Below, in pieces: positions 22,207 to 34,433 of a stretch of DNA of 64,000 nucleotides. The stretch lies in assembly GCA_030280995.1 (NCBI GenBank), contig JASXTE010000017.1, forward strand, positions 10,440,498-10,504,497, read 5' to 3'. The stretch's first letter is position 1. Every line of letters starts with the position of its first letter. Both the position numbers and the translations under genes were made by a program. Source of the DNA: Hemileia vastatrix. Lineage: Eukaryota > Basidiomycota > Pucciniomycetes > Pucciniales > Zaghouaniaceae. The notes under the pieces are model-generated. The model was not told the DNA's origin. It searched no databases and saw only the letters and a list, made by a program, of their open reading frames with translations.

Positions 22207-24143
22207 TTAATTTCTATCGAAATTAATTTTGAGACTAGCATATTGAATTTTAGCTATGACCAAGTACTGTAAGTGCCATGGTTTGTATTCAATATATTGG
22301 TGTTGAAGTTAATTTTGATAGGAATCAACAAGTATCATATGGCACCATGCATGAAACACTGACAGAAACCATCAAATTTATGAGGCAATGAACCTCATAA
22401 TTTCGATCGAAATTAATATAGACCCCTGCATATTGAATACAAGCCATTTCACATGGACTACACAGACATAGATAAAATTCAACATGCATGGCTTAAAATT
22501 AATTTTGATCGAAATTAACCAAGGCATTAAAACATCAATTTTTATATGGTGTACTTGATCAAACCAGTTTATCTAACTGCTTAGCTTACCTATACTTATA
22601 GGAATTTTATGCATAGTCCATGTCCATATTAATTTCAATCAAAATTAATGTTGACTAATACATAATGAATACATGCTATGCCACTTACACTTGCCAGGCA
22701 TAGCTACCATTAAATATGCCAGTATCAAAAATTAATTTCGATCGAAATTAATGAGCATGATAATCATGAATTTCTGGAGTCAACTGCTTATTTTTATGCA
22801 TGGTGCCTTGCCAACATTAATTTCGATCGAAATTACTTTTGATACTGGCATATTGCATGTATATATGCCTGGAAAGTGTAAGTGGCATAGTTTGTATTCA
22901 TTATGTATTGGTCAACATTAATTTTGATCGAATTTAATGTTGACATTTGCATATTGAACCCAAGCCAGAAAACAACCCAGAAGATTCTCCATAAAACTTC
23001 CCATTAATTTCGATTGAAATTAAGGCTGACCATATACATATTGAATGGTAGTTATATCTGGTCTGAGTAAGCGGAGATCACTTATATTCAATATGTATTG
23101 GTCAACATTAATTTTGATCAAAATTAATGAGCATTTTGATCATGAACTTTTTCAGTCAGTTAGTTGTTTCAATGCATAATGGCATGCCAACATTAATTTT
23201 GATCAAAATTAATGTTGAAATGATATAATGCTTTTTTGCATGACATGTAAAGGACGGCAAGTATTTTTAAGTATTGAAATTTACTATACATGTTGAGGGT
23301 AAATATAAAATTTACATATCCATATTAATTTCTATAAAAATTAATGTTGACCAATACATAATAAATAGTAAATATGCCTGGCTAGTGTAAGTGGCATAGC
23401 TTTTTTTCAATCTGCACTTGGCAACATTAATTTTGATCGAAATTAAGGTTCATGATTATCATCAATTTATTCAGTCAGTTGCTTACTGTTATGCATGGTA
23501 ACATGTCAACATTAATTTTAATGAAAATTGAATTTGACATGCCACCAAGCATTTATATGTAAGATGAAAAGTAGGGAACTCTATTCTTAAGTAAACACAT
23601 TACAATGAATATTGAGCATGTAAATATCATTTACACATTAATATTAATTTCAATCAAAATTAATGTTGACCAATAAACATTGAACACAAGCTTTAAAACT
23701 TACACACACCAGATATAACTACCATTCAATATGTATATGGTGCTCACTAATTTCGATTGAAATTAATGAGCAGTTTTATGAAGAATTTTTTGGGTCGTTT
23801 GCTGGTTTGGGTTCAATATGAAAATGTCAATATTAAATTCTATTGAAATTAATGTTGACCAATACGTAATGAATACACACTATGCCACTTACACTTTCCA
23901 GGAATAGACACCATGCAATATGCCAGTATCAAAAGTAATTTTGATTGAAATTAATGTTGGCAAGGCACCATGCATAAAAATAAGCAGTTGACTCCAGAAA
24001 TTCATGATTATCATGCTCATTAATTTCGATCGAAATTAATTTTTGATACTGGCATATTTAATGGTAGCAATGCCTGGCAAGTATAAGTGGCATAGCGTGT
24101 ATTCACTATGTATTGGTCAACATTAAATTCGATTGAAATTAAT
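22207..24143. repeat. Lattice of ~19 copies of a 22-bp palindrome in alternating inverted modules
   Basis: The core is half-site ATTAATTTCGA followed by its reverse complement. Perfect palindromes are at 22731-22752, 23107-23128, 23192-23213 (30 bp with flanks CAAC/GTTG) and 24019-24040. Imperfect copies start near 22207, 22397, 22497, 22628, 22816, 22917, 23003, 23324, 23426, 23511, 23643, 23746, 23832, 23934 and 24122. From 22628 the spacing alternates 101-104 and 85-86 bp, with two intervals of 132. Spacers are also repeated in opposite orientations: 22621-22960 is an inverted match of 23820-24150 (shared words GCCACTTACACTT, TATGCCAGTATCAAAA, GGCACCATGCATAAAAATAA). The block fills the spacer between two minus-strand genes. 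Function unknown. Confidence 0.93.
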
Positions 24144-24357
24144 ATGGATACATAAATGTGACATAAAGAGGTATGGACCATCAATTTGTTGAAAATACAT
24201 TTTTATATCTCATACATTATTTGTTTTTCTTAAATAAAATGTTACTCTCTCTCAATATCACTTTATAACATTTACCAAGCTGCTTTGAAAAAAAAAGAAT
24301 ACATAAAATTCAATATAAGATAGCTATATTACACAGAAGATCACCGTTATACCTAAG

Positions 24358-26035
24358 TTATGATGATGTTGATGCTCTATTAATTGATTCCCAAATCTTT
24401 ACCAGATCAATATCAGCTCCAACCCCAAGTGACTCACGTTCATTCACAGATAATCCTTGAAAAAATATTGCTGAATAGCAATTCTTGGGGAGGTATTTGG
24501 GAACATTGAATATACCATTTTGTGCAACTGTCCTTTCTGATGACCGTGAATATGTTTTTAATGCTGATTTTTTTTGAGCTGGTGTATGGGCTAAGTCCTT
24601 TGTCATCTTATCCATTTTTTTAAACAAATCATTGAGTTCAGGATTTTGCCATCCAGGAATAGCTCGGATAGGTGCAGTTGGGGCTGGTGCTGGGCCTTCC
24701 TCGATATCAGAGATGCACCTAGTATCATGAAAAAGCACAACAAAACCTGGCACATCACTGCAGAGATCTCTTGCTAACTTGTAGCGTGCACTAGCAATCT
24801 GAATTCCAACTAAATCAGCTTCATAATAACAAAAAGCAAAGTAAAATAAAAAACTTACCTTGGTCAGATAACGTTTTACTTGTGCCCTTGCCCTCTTTTC
24901 AATCTTTTCTCTTGCTACCCTTTCCTCTTCTTGCCCAAACAACCTTATCATCTCCTTCCCCTTATTAACTACCCATTTCTCAATAACACATTGAGTGAAC
25001 TGAAGCTTTGACTGATCGATTGTATTCAAGGTGGTGAGCCATCTGGTACAGTGGTCGCATACTATGCTTCCCATGACTTGATTCCATGTTGATTCTGAAA
25101 AATCACGGCAAGTCCAATCAAAAGCAAATTTCCGAAAACCTTTTTCTTGCAATTCACGCTCTAAGTTTCTTTTGACAGAAAGTGGGATTGGTGCTCCTCC
25201 TTTTAGTCCTCGAGGCTCAGGTGCTGGAAAAAATTCGGGTAATCGAATTTTGGATTGCAAGAAGGCTATAGAATTGGTTATCAGAAATTGTCGATCAGCT
25301 GCAGAATTGGCACGGTTAGAAGATTGGACTTGGGTTAGGACAGTTTGAATGGTTTTTAGTTTGAATTGGCTCCAATCTTTCCAATTTTCAATCTCCAAAG
25401 GTGTTGGGCTCGCAGGATATTTTGATATTTGTGTTGGTCACCCAAGACAATACTTCAGAAAGTGGTAAATATTTCTATTTAGACTGTCCGAGCTCCTGGG
25501 AACATCATTCCTTCTAACTAAGCCTCTTACAGCCCTTAACCCCCGTTCTCGCTCATGAGACTCTGCTGAATTGAGTCTGTGGTAATCACTGATACCCATA
25601 ATGATTGAGGGATTCACTAACAATTCAAATAAGTTAATTAAATTGGTTATTTTTCAATAAAAGAATACACTACAAATTTGACTTACCTGCTCCACTTGTG
25701 CTTGCTCCTTGGTTAGGCTGAGCAGATGATGATTGGTCTCCAAAAAATTCCCTCAATACTTCACTAGCCCAATCTCTTCCTAGCTGATCAGCTTGCTGAT
25801 CAGCACTTTCAGAAGCAGAAGGATGATTGGGATTAAAATTTCTTGGTTCTGAATGAGACTCTTGGCCTGGATTGGGATTAGGTGGTGGGTTAGGATTAGG
25901 TGGTACAGATTGAGATGCATCTGGAGGTGGATCAGCAGAGGGTGGTGGAGGAGTATTTCCAGTATTAGTATGTTGAGGCGGAAAACAATCAGAATTGGTT
26001 GGGTCAACAGACATCCCTTCAAAATTATCATCCAT
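24358..26035 (-). CDS. Unknown transposon-associated protein, family member A (one apparent frameshift)
   Basis: Exon 1 (26035-25687) encodes a P/N/S-rich disordered leader (MDDNFEGMSVDPTNSD..). Exon 2 starts at 25616 and runs to about 25440, where the frame ends in TGA; the next block needs a frame change and continues through 25398 to 24859. A phase-0 intron (24858-24799, GTAAGT..TTCAG) precedes the last exon to 24358. The folded part shares landmarks with member B at 30900: GFRKFAFDWTCRDFSESTWN aligned to GFPGSTFAWNLDWFDKWN, an R/K-rich helix before the same intron position, a CxSD(I)E block, and a C-terminal GLPxNCYSxxFxxxL-type motif (YLPKNCYSAIFFQGL). I recall similar proteins near basidiomycete transposons but cannot assign a function. 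The frameshift may be a mutation or a missed micro-intron. Confidence 0.6.
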
Positions 26036-26462
26036 AATGAACTGTAATAAAATAAAATAAAATAAAAATAATCAGTTGTTAAAATTTTTACCTATCAAAG
26101 CTAAAGTAAAAAAAGATACTATGTATTATAGTCTTGTAAACGTGTATGTTCTCTTGTCGAAAAATAAAGTGAATAATATATAGCTATCAGCTAAAGTTGG
26201 AAGGTCAAACTATTTATAGTAGATGAATGAGCAAGAAGATCATTCATTAAGTAAAACTTTTATCATATTTCTCATTATCATGATTTTATTTCTTTCATTC
26301 TTACATTTAAGATAAAAATGACTCATTGAAAGCATGGGTTCTCTCGCAATAAAAGCAACCAAAGTAATTGTTCACTAATTTATGATAAGGTAAGTTGGAT
26401 GCATTGCATTTTTTAATCGAGCATTGAATTATTTCTTTCACCATTTACAAATATCACCAATC

Positions 26463-29400
26463 CTACAAATTTCCCCAATCCCAAATTAACACAAAGATGT
26501 TAGTCAACAGAAAATAAATTTGATTAATTTTTTCACTCACTACTGTCTGCAGTCCAATGGCAGTTAAAACCTCATCTTTGATTCCAAACATTCCTTTTTT
26601 GTGCTCGACAGTAGCTGCATGTCCAATTATTGCATCTTTCTTAATCACAATTTGAGTTGCTTTGGCTACTCTTACTAACTGACAATGCACTTGTGGGAAA
26701 AGCTCATAGGGATCCTTTGATGTTTCTTCTGGACGGAGCTCTTTGAAAGGACTTACTATTAAATATATTTGATCATTCTCTTCCTTTGATCTGAAAAGAT
26801 CATCAATTCGCCCAAACTGGCTATCTTTTCCATAGTAGAATTCAATTGTTGAATTAGCAATGTGTCAATGGTAACTAGTAAACCTCTTTCCATGTATCAA
26901 TATGCTTGCTACATTTTCAACTACCCGATCCCCACTTTTCTCCGATGGTGTCAAAGCCCGTCTTGAAGTTTCTTTTCCCATTCGTGCCCTTACCCATTTA
27001 GTAAATAATGCCATACTTAGATGGATCCATTTGTTTTGTTTATCGAGATCAATATGGATTTTTTTAGTCTCACATTGATCATTATCTTCAGCTTCACCAC
27101 TTCCGATACCAATGTTTGAGCATTGTTAGCGGTATCTCTCCTGTGGTAAATATTAATAAATTAGCACAGCTGAGTTTTTAAATCATTGCTTACAAACATT
27201 ACATACGTGGATGGTGATTGTTTGGAATTTCAGATAATATATGATTCACCCGCTCTCCAGACCAAGTAGCTGTACCTGAAGGTGGACCAAGACGCTTTAT
27301 TATTTCAGGATAATGTTGAGTGATATGCAGATTTGGCTTTGCATTAATATTCTTCCAACCCTCTTCAAGGCACTCACGATACTCTAACAGAAATTGATCT
27401 AGATCTTTAAGCTCATTAGTCTGTATATTTTTTAATGTCAAAAAATTGGTGATCGAGCATAATGTTACAAGTGACTTGAGAAGATAATATTCTCTTAGTT
27501 TATCAGCTGAGGAAGCTGAAGATTCAGATTCTTTAAATTTTTCAAACCAAAGGGGTATAAGTGACAAAGGGAAGTAGAGAGTATACAGCATGTGCCATTC
27601 TGCTGCCTTGAGGGATCCTGCCTTTTTAGATCCTACTGATTTTGGAACTCGTGTTAGCCAGGAAGGTCTTCTTACTTGATCAATCATCTTCCATACAACC
27701 TGTAGCTCTGCTGCTGTGATTCGTGGATTACTACTACCTTCATTTTCTTTCTCCTTACCTTTCCTTTTATTTTCTTCATCTCTAGCTGTCTCATTTGATG
27801 AGTGAGATCCTTCACTCTGTGATATGCTAATGCTTCTTTGCCTTAAGTTATACAATGAATTCCTACTGTCACTGCTGTGAGACTGTATTGAGGCCACATC
27901 GCTATATGGAGGAATAAATTTGGAGCTGGATGACCTACTCTGGCTTCTTGATCGATTTGTTCCCAATCCTTCATTATCTAGTCCATGATGACTTGATGAC
28001 TGTCTTGAACTTGTACGTCTTTGCCGCTTGTGCTGTCTCGTGTGTCCTGAATCATCATCATCATTATTTGTGGTGCTTAAGCTACTTCTACGTTTTTTTG
28101 AATGTTTGTGCAGTGAAGTATCAGAAAAGAAATCAACATCTTCTTCTCTTACATGCCAATTTTTATCCTTTTCCAGCTTTCTTTCTAGATCTTTTGCTGC
28201 ATTTTGGATTTGAAAATAGCTTAGACTGTGATCTTTTAGGTTGCCAAGCATATGTGAATGCATAACATCAATTGAGCAATATTCAGTTGGACGCCAATAT
28301 TCAAGGTTATTCAGCTCACTCCATCGTACCCCATGATTTTGAACAATTGATACACGCTCCCAATGTGACTTAGAATTTTTCCACTTTGTTGCCCAGCACA
28401 TATGATCCTCATGATTCCGTAATGAAAAATTTCCCACATTCTTTTCACTAATTTCATCTTTAGAGATATTACAGAAAGAGCAGAACATTTTTTCAGAGTG
28501 ACTCGAAAAGCCAGCCAATTTTCGTATTGCAGGAATGTCACCTATCAAAGAGAACAATGCAACTCTTAATTTCTGGCCTTGTGGATAAAGATGTGTCTTT
28601 TCAATCAATATACCATCCCATAGAGTTTGTAGATCATTAACCAGTGGTTTTAGAAGGTGATTAAGCTGTTCACTTGTGGGTTCTGTTGGTCCAGGTATAA
28701 TAGCATACAAAAAAAGATTTTCCATTTTGTATCTATCTTCTTGAGGTAGGTTCATACACACCATCATAATATTGCCTACAGACTTCTGATGACCTCCAAT
28801 CCTATTGCCACCAGGCCTAAACCAGTCGACATATAAAGTAAACATTAAGTTGCCTGAAGTTATCGTATATTCATCATCATTGCTATCCAGAGCTGGAGTG
28901 GTTATGGGAAAGTTTTTCCAAATTGAACCATCACAAACATCCTTCATCAAATCACACTCTACACGTTCTGCCACAGGGGTTTTCTTCTCAATCAGAAGCT
29001 CAAATTTGAACAGTTTGATCTTTTCCTTAAGCCAGTGGATAAAAGAATGGTGATGAAATGTTTTAAGAGATAAGTATTTTACATGTTCTTGATGTTCCTC
29101 CATCAAATACAGCCTTTCATCACATTTAACTGTAATTTGTCCTGCTCCAAACATTTTTAAATAGCGCTTTGATGATGAAAGAAATGGTTGATTGCAACAT
29201 AGTATAGATGGTTGAGATTCAGAGTTATACTCATAAAGAGCAAAGCATTTAGGACAGCATGTTTTAGTGAAAAATGATTGATTGAGCTTTAATCGACTAT
29301 AAACTGTATCTATCAAGCGTGGGACCAGGCGGACAATGCTATCAGAATCCAGTATTCCACTATCACCTAGAAGTTTGAGCTTCTTAATTTCTTCATCCAA

Positions 29401-29824
29401 AAATTGAGTACAACCTTCTTTGCTCAAATGATGAATAAGAGAAAGCTTTGCTGCCTGCCACATAATTATTTAGCTATACCGTTCCCCAAGATTTGAGTTT
29501 CTAGAGACTGTTGAAGATACTTCTGCCCCCAATAGCAACTGCCCCTATGTAATAAATCATTGAAACATCATAAAGACTTTAATTCTCACATTGAACTATA
29601 GATATACAGCTTACTGTTTCTGTGGAGCGGGAACTTCCAATGTTAAGTGGATTGTTGGAAGAAATAACCATCTGGTCCTTCTTATTTCTTTCCTCTTGAT
29701 GTTTTGCATAAGAATTAGAGCTTTTGAAAGCCATACCAACTTCAAAGGACCCAGAAGAAGTTTGATACTTTCTATTGACACATCCAAGATCTTGACATTG
29801 ACATACATGAAAAAATGGAGGCAT
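26463..29824 (-). pseudogene. Plavaka/Tnp2-like (CMC superfamily) transposase, damaged C-terminus
   Basis: The leader exon from 29824 encodes MPPFFHVCQCQDLGCVNRKY, typical of the N-terminal C/H zinc region, and ends near 29621 at a GTAAGC donor. The main block 29463-27199 (754 codons) carries a CPKCFALY..CCNQPF zinc motif, LYVDWFRPGGNRIGG with a candidate catalytic Asp (near residue 213 of this block), IIPGPTEPTSEQLNHLL, GDIPAIRKLAGFSSHSEKMF with CSFC following, and IDVMHSHMLGNL. A low-complexity S/R/K insert spans residues 430-580. It continues across a GTATGT..CACAG intron into EIPLTMLKHWYRK, where a frameshift occurs. The conserved C-terminal region (STIEFYYGKDSQFGRIDDLF, KDPYELFPQVHCQLV) follows down to about 26500 with one further TGA at about 26869. 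The superfamily's CAC ends and 3-bp TSD match the giant element, so this is probably its own, now broken, transposase. Confidence 0.85.
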
Positions 29825-30899
29825 TGTAATTGTGATAATTGTAGGAATAAGTTAGCTATTCGAAGTTACCAATTGAAGGTATTCCTTTTTTTGAAAGGCA
29901 CTAGCTAATATAAGCTACATTTTTTTATCAAAAGAATATGATGGAATGTGAGTTGAAATTATTTAAGTTTAAATGTTTAATTTTTAATCGGATAAATTAT
30001 ATATTAATTTAAAGTTATGCAGTCTACTTTATTTGTATTCTGTATACTCTCTGCATTTGTACAACAATGCATGCATGTTTATCAGAATATTTTCTATCAT
30101 AGAAAAAATTCTGTTGTACGCACAAGCATCTTAATTATTTTTCTATCAAATGCCTTCTGAGTTATATCTAACTACCCTATAATTATTTGATTTTGATAGA
30201 AATTCTTAGTTATGGACTATAAGAAAAGTAATCCATATTTTTAACATAATTATTTAAAAAATTACCCCAAAAATCAAAGTTAAACCCAAAAATAAGGTTA
30301 ATATTTTGTAAAAAACAATCACAAACATATTTCTTTCACTTTGAAAATTGGTCTGTACTAGGTAGAATTTTCTATAAAGAAAAAATCAAAAATACTCAAA
30401 TAATAGATGCTACAAAAGTGTAAACCTTAAAGAATTACATAAAAGCTGAAACCTTGTATAACTTTTCATACATAAATGTGATGAAGTGAAACTCTAGTCT
30501 ATTTATTCAGGTTGAAAAAAATTACTCAATAGAATATGTATTACTATCATATTGGACCAAAAATAATTTTTTGGTAATCAAAAAATGAACATAGCCTCAC
30601 ATTTAACAAATTATTTTTGTGGAAGAATTTTTTGAAAAGAAAAAAAAATCCGTTTCTTAAATGAGTCTGCTTTTATCACATAATCATTCTCTTTATTTTA
30701 TACCATTCCTTTTGAGTTCAAGTTGCATATAAAAATATAATATATGCATATTATAATTCCATAAAGTTTAAATATTTCTTATTCTTAATTTTTGTGATAT
30801 TTCTCCTTAAATCAACTTTGATCATAAAGTTTTGGAGCTCAACAATTTATCCTTCCTCTTTGTTTAATTTAATTGAACACTTTCTTAATCTAATTATTT
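29825..30899. other. Intergenic AT-rich region between divergent genes
   Basis: No ORF or repeat was seen. It separates the transposase start (minus strand, 29824) from family member B (plus strand, 30900), so both promoters must lie here. Confidence 0.55.
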
Positions 30900-32021
30900 A
30901 TGAACCCTAGTAGCTCTTACTTTCCTCATGGAAACCTGCCCACAAACACAAGAACACTTAATAGAATTTTTAATGAGACTTTGCCTCCATTCAATTCTAA
31001 CTTTTGTAGATCTATACACAATTTTTGTCGTTCACTTTTGGATATGTCACCAGAATCAAATGGATGGAAACAAAACCCTACTGAAGAGCAATTAGACAGA
31101 TTTTCATCATTCGACATGAATTCTTGCAACATTACCTTTGAACTACCTCATCCAGAATCAAATTCAGCGGTTTCGGAAAAGTTTCCACCAATTTTCCGTG
31201 AATCTTTTATTGAGCACCTTCGCATGTGTGGTTTCCCAGGATCAACTTTTGCTTGGAACCTAGATTGGTTTGACAAATGGAACCAGGTCTTGGCAAATAT
31301 TCTCATTAAACACTGGGACAATGCCTTAAAAACCAATAATTTGATTGCATATCCAATTGAATCAACTCAAATTAGCTTCTCAAATCAAATAGGAGTTCTT
31401 CACCGTTGGTTTTTAGGTCATGCTGATAGATTAAGACTTGGGAAGGATTCTCATAGCTCTCAAGAAATAATCAAAGTGAGAAAGCATAAATATAGAATAA
31501 AAAAAAAAGTATGAAAATCCCTTTTTTTTCAACCATTTTTATTTATGACCTTTATTTCAAATAATAAAGATTCTTAGAATTCAGTTAACCGAACTAAACT
31601 TCTTAAACAACTTCCACATTGTGAAACTTATCACAACCTTTTCACAAACATCAAGTGTTGTTCAGACACCGAAATCAATAATGATGGATCGTTAAGACGT
31701 ATCTTAATGCAATGGAGGTCTGAAGATTTTTCTAAAGTTGCACAATATCTTGACCAACAACACTTTGATATTCAAGATAATTCAACCTACTCTGGAAGTC
31801 TGCTAAAGGACTTGGCCTTGTACAAAAGAATCAGTTTGGTTTCAACATTATCCCCTAACCTTAATCCTTCTCATTTCCCCCGGGGTTTGCTGAATGACTG
31901 TTATTCTCCCTTATATCTTGCATCTCTAAATCCTCAACAACTCAGACTTTTAAATCCTCAAAATCCCATAAATTTACCTGCTCTCCTTGAAATTCTTTCT
32001 TCCTCTAATGTGAGTGATTGA
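30900..32021 (+). CDS. Unknown transposon-associated protein, family member B, intact
   Basis: The start is the ATG at 30900 (MNPSSSYFPHG). Exon 1 (30900-31508) joins exon 2 (31578-32021) across a 69-bp intron (GTATGA..CTTAG), phase 0, giving 350 residues with no internal stop. It has the same layout as member A: a variable N-terminus, FPPIFRESFIEHLRMCGFPG, AWNLDWFDKWNQVLANI, a basic helix KVRKHKYRIKKK exactly at the intron, a CCSDTEI block and a C-terminal HFPRGLLNDCYSPLYLASL. The shared intron position with member A proves common descent even though identity is low. Its 3' end meets the SNF2 gene coming from the other side, and the two may overlap by a few bases. Function unknown; the Trp- and Cys/His-poor fold offers no clue. 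Confidence 0.78.
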
Positions 32022-32153
32022 CAAACTCCCTTAATAATAGGTTTGCACACTCATACTCCTCATTTCCACTGTTTGGGACACTTAGCCTTGAAAACAAAAA
32101 CAGAATTTTAATGATTACTATTATCATTAAAATTTATAGAAATGAAATTTGGC

Positions 32154-34433
32154 TTACATTGTTAGCTCCATTTTTTTCCTTTGAATCTTATACATGCTGA
32201 ATTCTATACTTCCTTGTACAAAATAATTCAAAACATTTACTTCATTTTGCTGCCCCATTCTATACAGCCGATCAACAGCCTGTTGCTCAACTGCTGGATT
32301 CAAATTTGGCCCCTATTTCAACATTGAACATATAAAAAATTTAATATTTTTGTTCTTAATATGAAATAAAAGACATTGAGCTCACCATTATATATACATT
32401 TTGAGAACACCTGAGATCTATACCCACTCCTGCAGCCTGAATCGTTCCAACCAAAACTTGGCAATTTTTATTAAAATGAAATTCATGCATATTTTTGTCT
32501 TGCTTTGTCCTGCTGAGTTCACCCGTAAGCTGGGTATACCTAATATTGTGGTCATCTAAAGCCATTTTTATTCTATTTTGAAATATTAGAAAATTGTTTT
32601 TAATAAGCCAACACAATTTTGTAAAACAATTCATTATAGAATCACTTACATCTGCAAAAAGTCTGCAAAGTTGGAGAATATAACAGCTTTTGGAAAATTT
32701 ATACCCCTTTCACCAGACAAAAAGTTTTTTAAGTGGCCTATAAGATGACAAATCTTTGCGGAATGCTGCCAGGTGAAATCAAAAGTTGGAGTTTCATCCA
32801 GATTTTCGTAGATTGGATGGTTGCAGAATTTTCTTAAAATCATCAGCTCTCTTAGAAACTCAGATGAGTCCCAAGGGAATTCAGTGCTTCTGGAGGGCCC
32901 ATATCGCTCAGTGAATCCTTCTTGAAGCACATCAAGTTTAGACCTCCATGAATCTGCTAATTGAACCGATATCCCCCTTTGAATCTTTTTTGGAAGAGAC
33001 AAAATTGCATCCTTTGTTCTACGTAGGCTTATGACTTTCATTAAGTGATTGATTGATTTAATAGAATTAGCCTTTCCTTTTTGCAAACCTGGAAAAAGGA
33101 AATTCTTCCATAACCAGTCTTCTTGCCACTTTTCGATTCTAAGAAAAAATATGAGACTTTGAAGGTCAGTGGGCCTGTTCTGAAGTGGAGTTCAAGTCAA
33201 GCATAGTCGGTGTTGGGATTCCAAGTCAAATATTGTTTGAGCCCTCTGCAAGTAAGGATTTTTAATGTAACTAAAAGAATATTTATAAAAATAGATTATA
33301 AAAATTAAGTTTTAAGTTTTAGATATAGAAATGGGCACTAACTGAGCTTCATCTAAAACAACTCTATACCAAAAGAGCATTTGAGTCACCGGTATCTTTT
33401 TTTGGCTTTGATTTTTTGACATCGTTGAGCTAGCTATTTCAGAGGTCGTTAAAACAATAGCAGTGTCCTGTAGCTCATTGACATTAGTATTTTGACAATC
33501 CTTCCCATAAAGAACCTTGAAAGGAAGCGCATTATCTTCAAAGTGCACACTTATTTCATTGATCCAATTTGATAGTGTTGCCAGGGGGCATATAATCAGT
33601 GTGGCTGAACTCCAATTAATACCTTCTTGATTTTCTGATACCTGGAATTGTCTTGCTTCACCTTGAGTTGCACTTATAAGAGAAAGAGTTGAAAGTGTCT
33701 TTCCCAAACACATATCATCAGCAAGTATTGACCCGTTTCCTTCAGGCGTTAATTGATTGTTAGGAAACTGATCTTTATAGTCATCGAATCCAGTTCTAAG
33801 CCAATGGTTGTCCTGGTGCCTCCACATGATATCCAACTTTTCCTTTAACATTTGTTCATTGTCAATCATAAAATTTATTGCTTGAAGTTGATGTGTTTTG
33901 AGAACTGTTTTGATTCCTCGGATAAGTTGATCAGCTTTCCAATCTTGAGTACTCTGAGATATTTGGAAAGAGCCTTCAAAAATTACATGCGGGATATTAA
34001 AAAAGATAGTGGAGTCGTAGTTCAGGATTGGACATAAATCGATTTGTGCAGAAGAAAATGCTTCTTTAGCAAGACTGATTAGTGTAATTGAAGAAAAGAG
34101 GCATCCCCAAAGTTGATACTGATTACCAAAAACTGGAACCAAGTAAGCATGAAAATAGAAAGGCTTCATAGGATTCAAGGCACTTCTTTGGTTTAAATGG
34201 TGAGATCCAGAGCCAATGTCACCCAATAGTGGTCCAATGTGCTGACTCTGCACTTGAGAAAGATTACCGACAAGGGTTGGTTTTCTTTCTTCAAATAGTC
34301 CAAAAATATGAACATTGGAATGGCCTCGCTGTAAAATTGTGGGGGTTGGTGAGTTTTGAAATCTTGAAATTACATTCATATAAATTTGATCGATTGTTAT
34401 TGAGAACTGTCCAACACATCTGAGACTTGACAT
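32154..34433 (-). pseudogene. SNF2-family (Rad5/Rad16-like) DNA-dependent ATPase with one stop
   Basis: Exons 34433-33343, 33243-32650, 32572-32386 and 32312-32154 splice in frame; one more short exon ending near 32004 is possible. Motif I reads ILADDMCLGKTLSTLSLI (DDMC instead of the usual DEMG), Ia is LIICPLATLSNWINEI, and motif II is VVLDEAQ at the first splice site (DEAH is usual). Motif III, LT-G-TPLQN in relatives, has TGA in place of the glycine codon (33192-33194). Helicase C follows with VISLRRTKD, LRKFCNHP, VLVGTIQAAGVGIDL and motif VI NPAVEQQAVDRLYRMGQQ. All other blocks are intact, so the stop looks recent. The family moves nucleosomes or works at stalled forks. Its N-terminal 160 residues are not recognised. 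Confidence 0.83.

Noticed and set aside
22207..24143. CRISPR-like array (regular repeats and spacers)
   Set aside because: Repeats are palindromic and AT-rich in a eukaryotic context, spacers are themselves repeated in inverted form, and no cas genes are present.
27930..28265. Plus-strand ORFs opposite the transposase
   Set aside because: Shadows of the serine/arginine-rich coding stretch on the minus strand.
26463..29824. KDZ transposase, the class previously tied to fungal TET/JBP genes
   Set aside because: The conserved blocks (DWFRPGGN, IIPGPTEPT, AGFSSHSEKMFCSFC) fit Plavaka/Tnp2 rather than KDZ.
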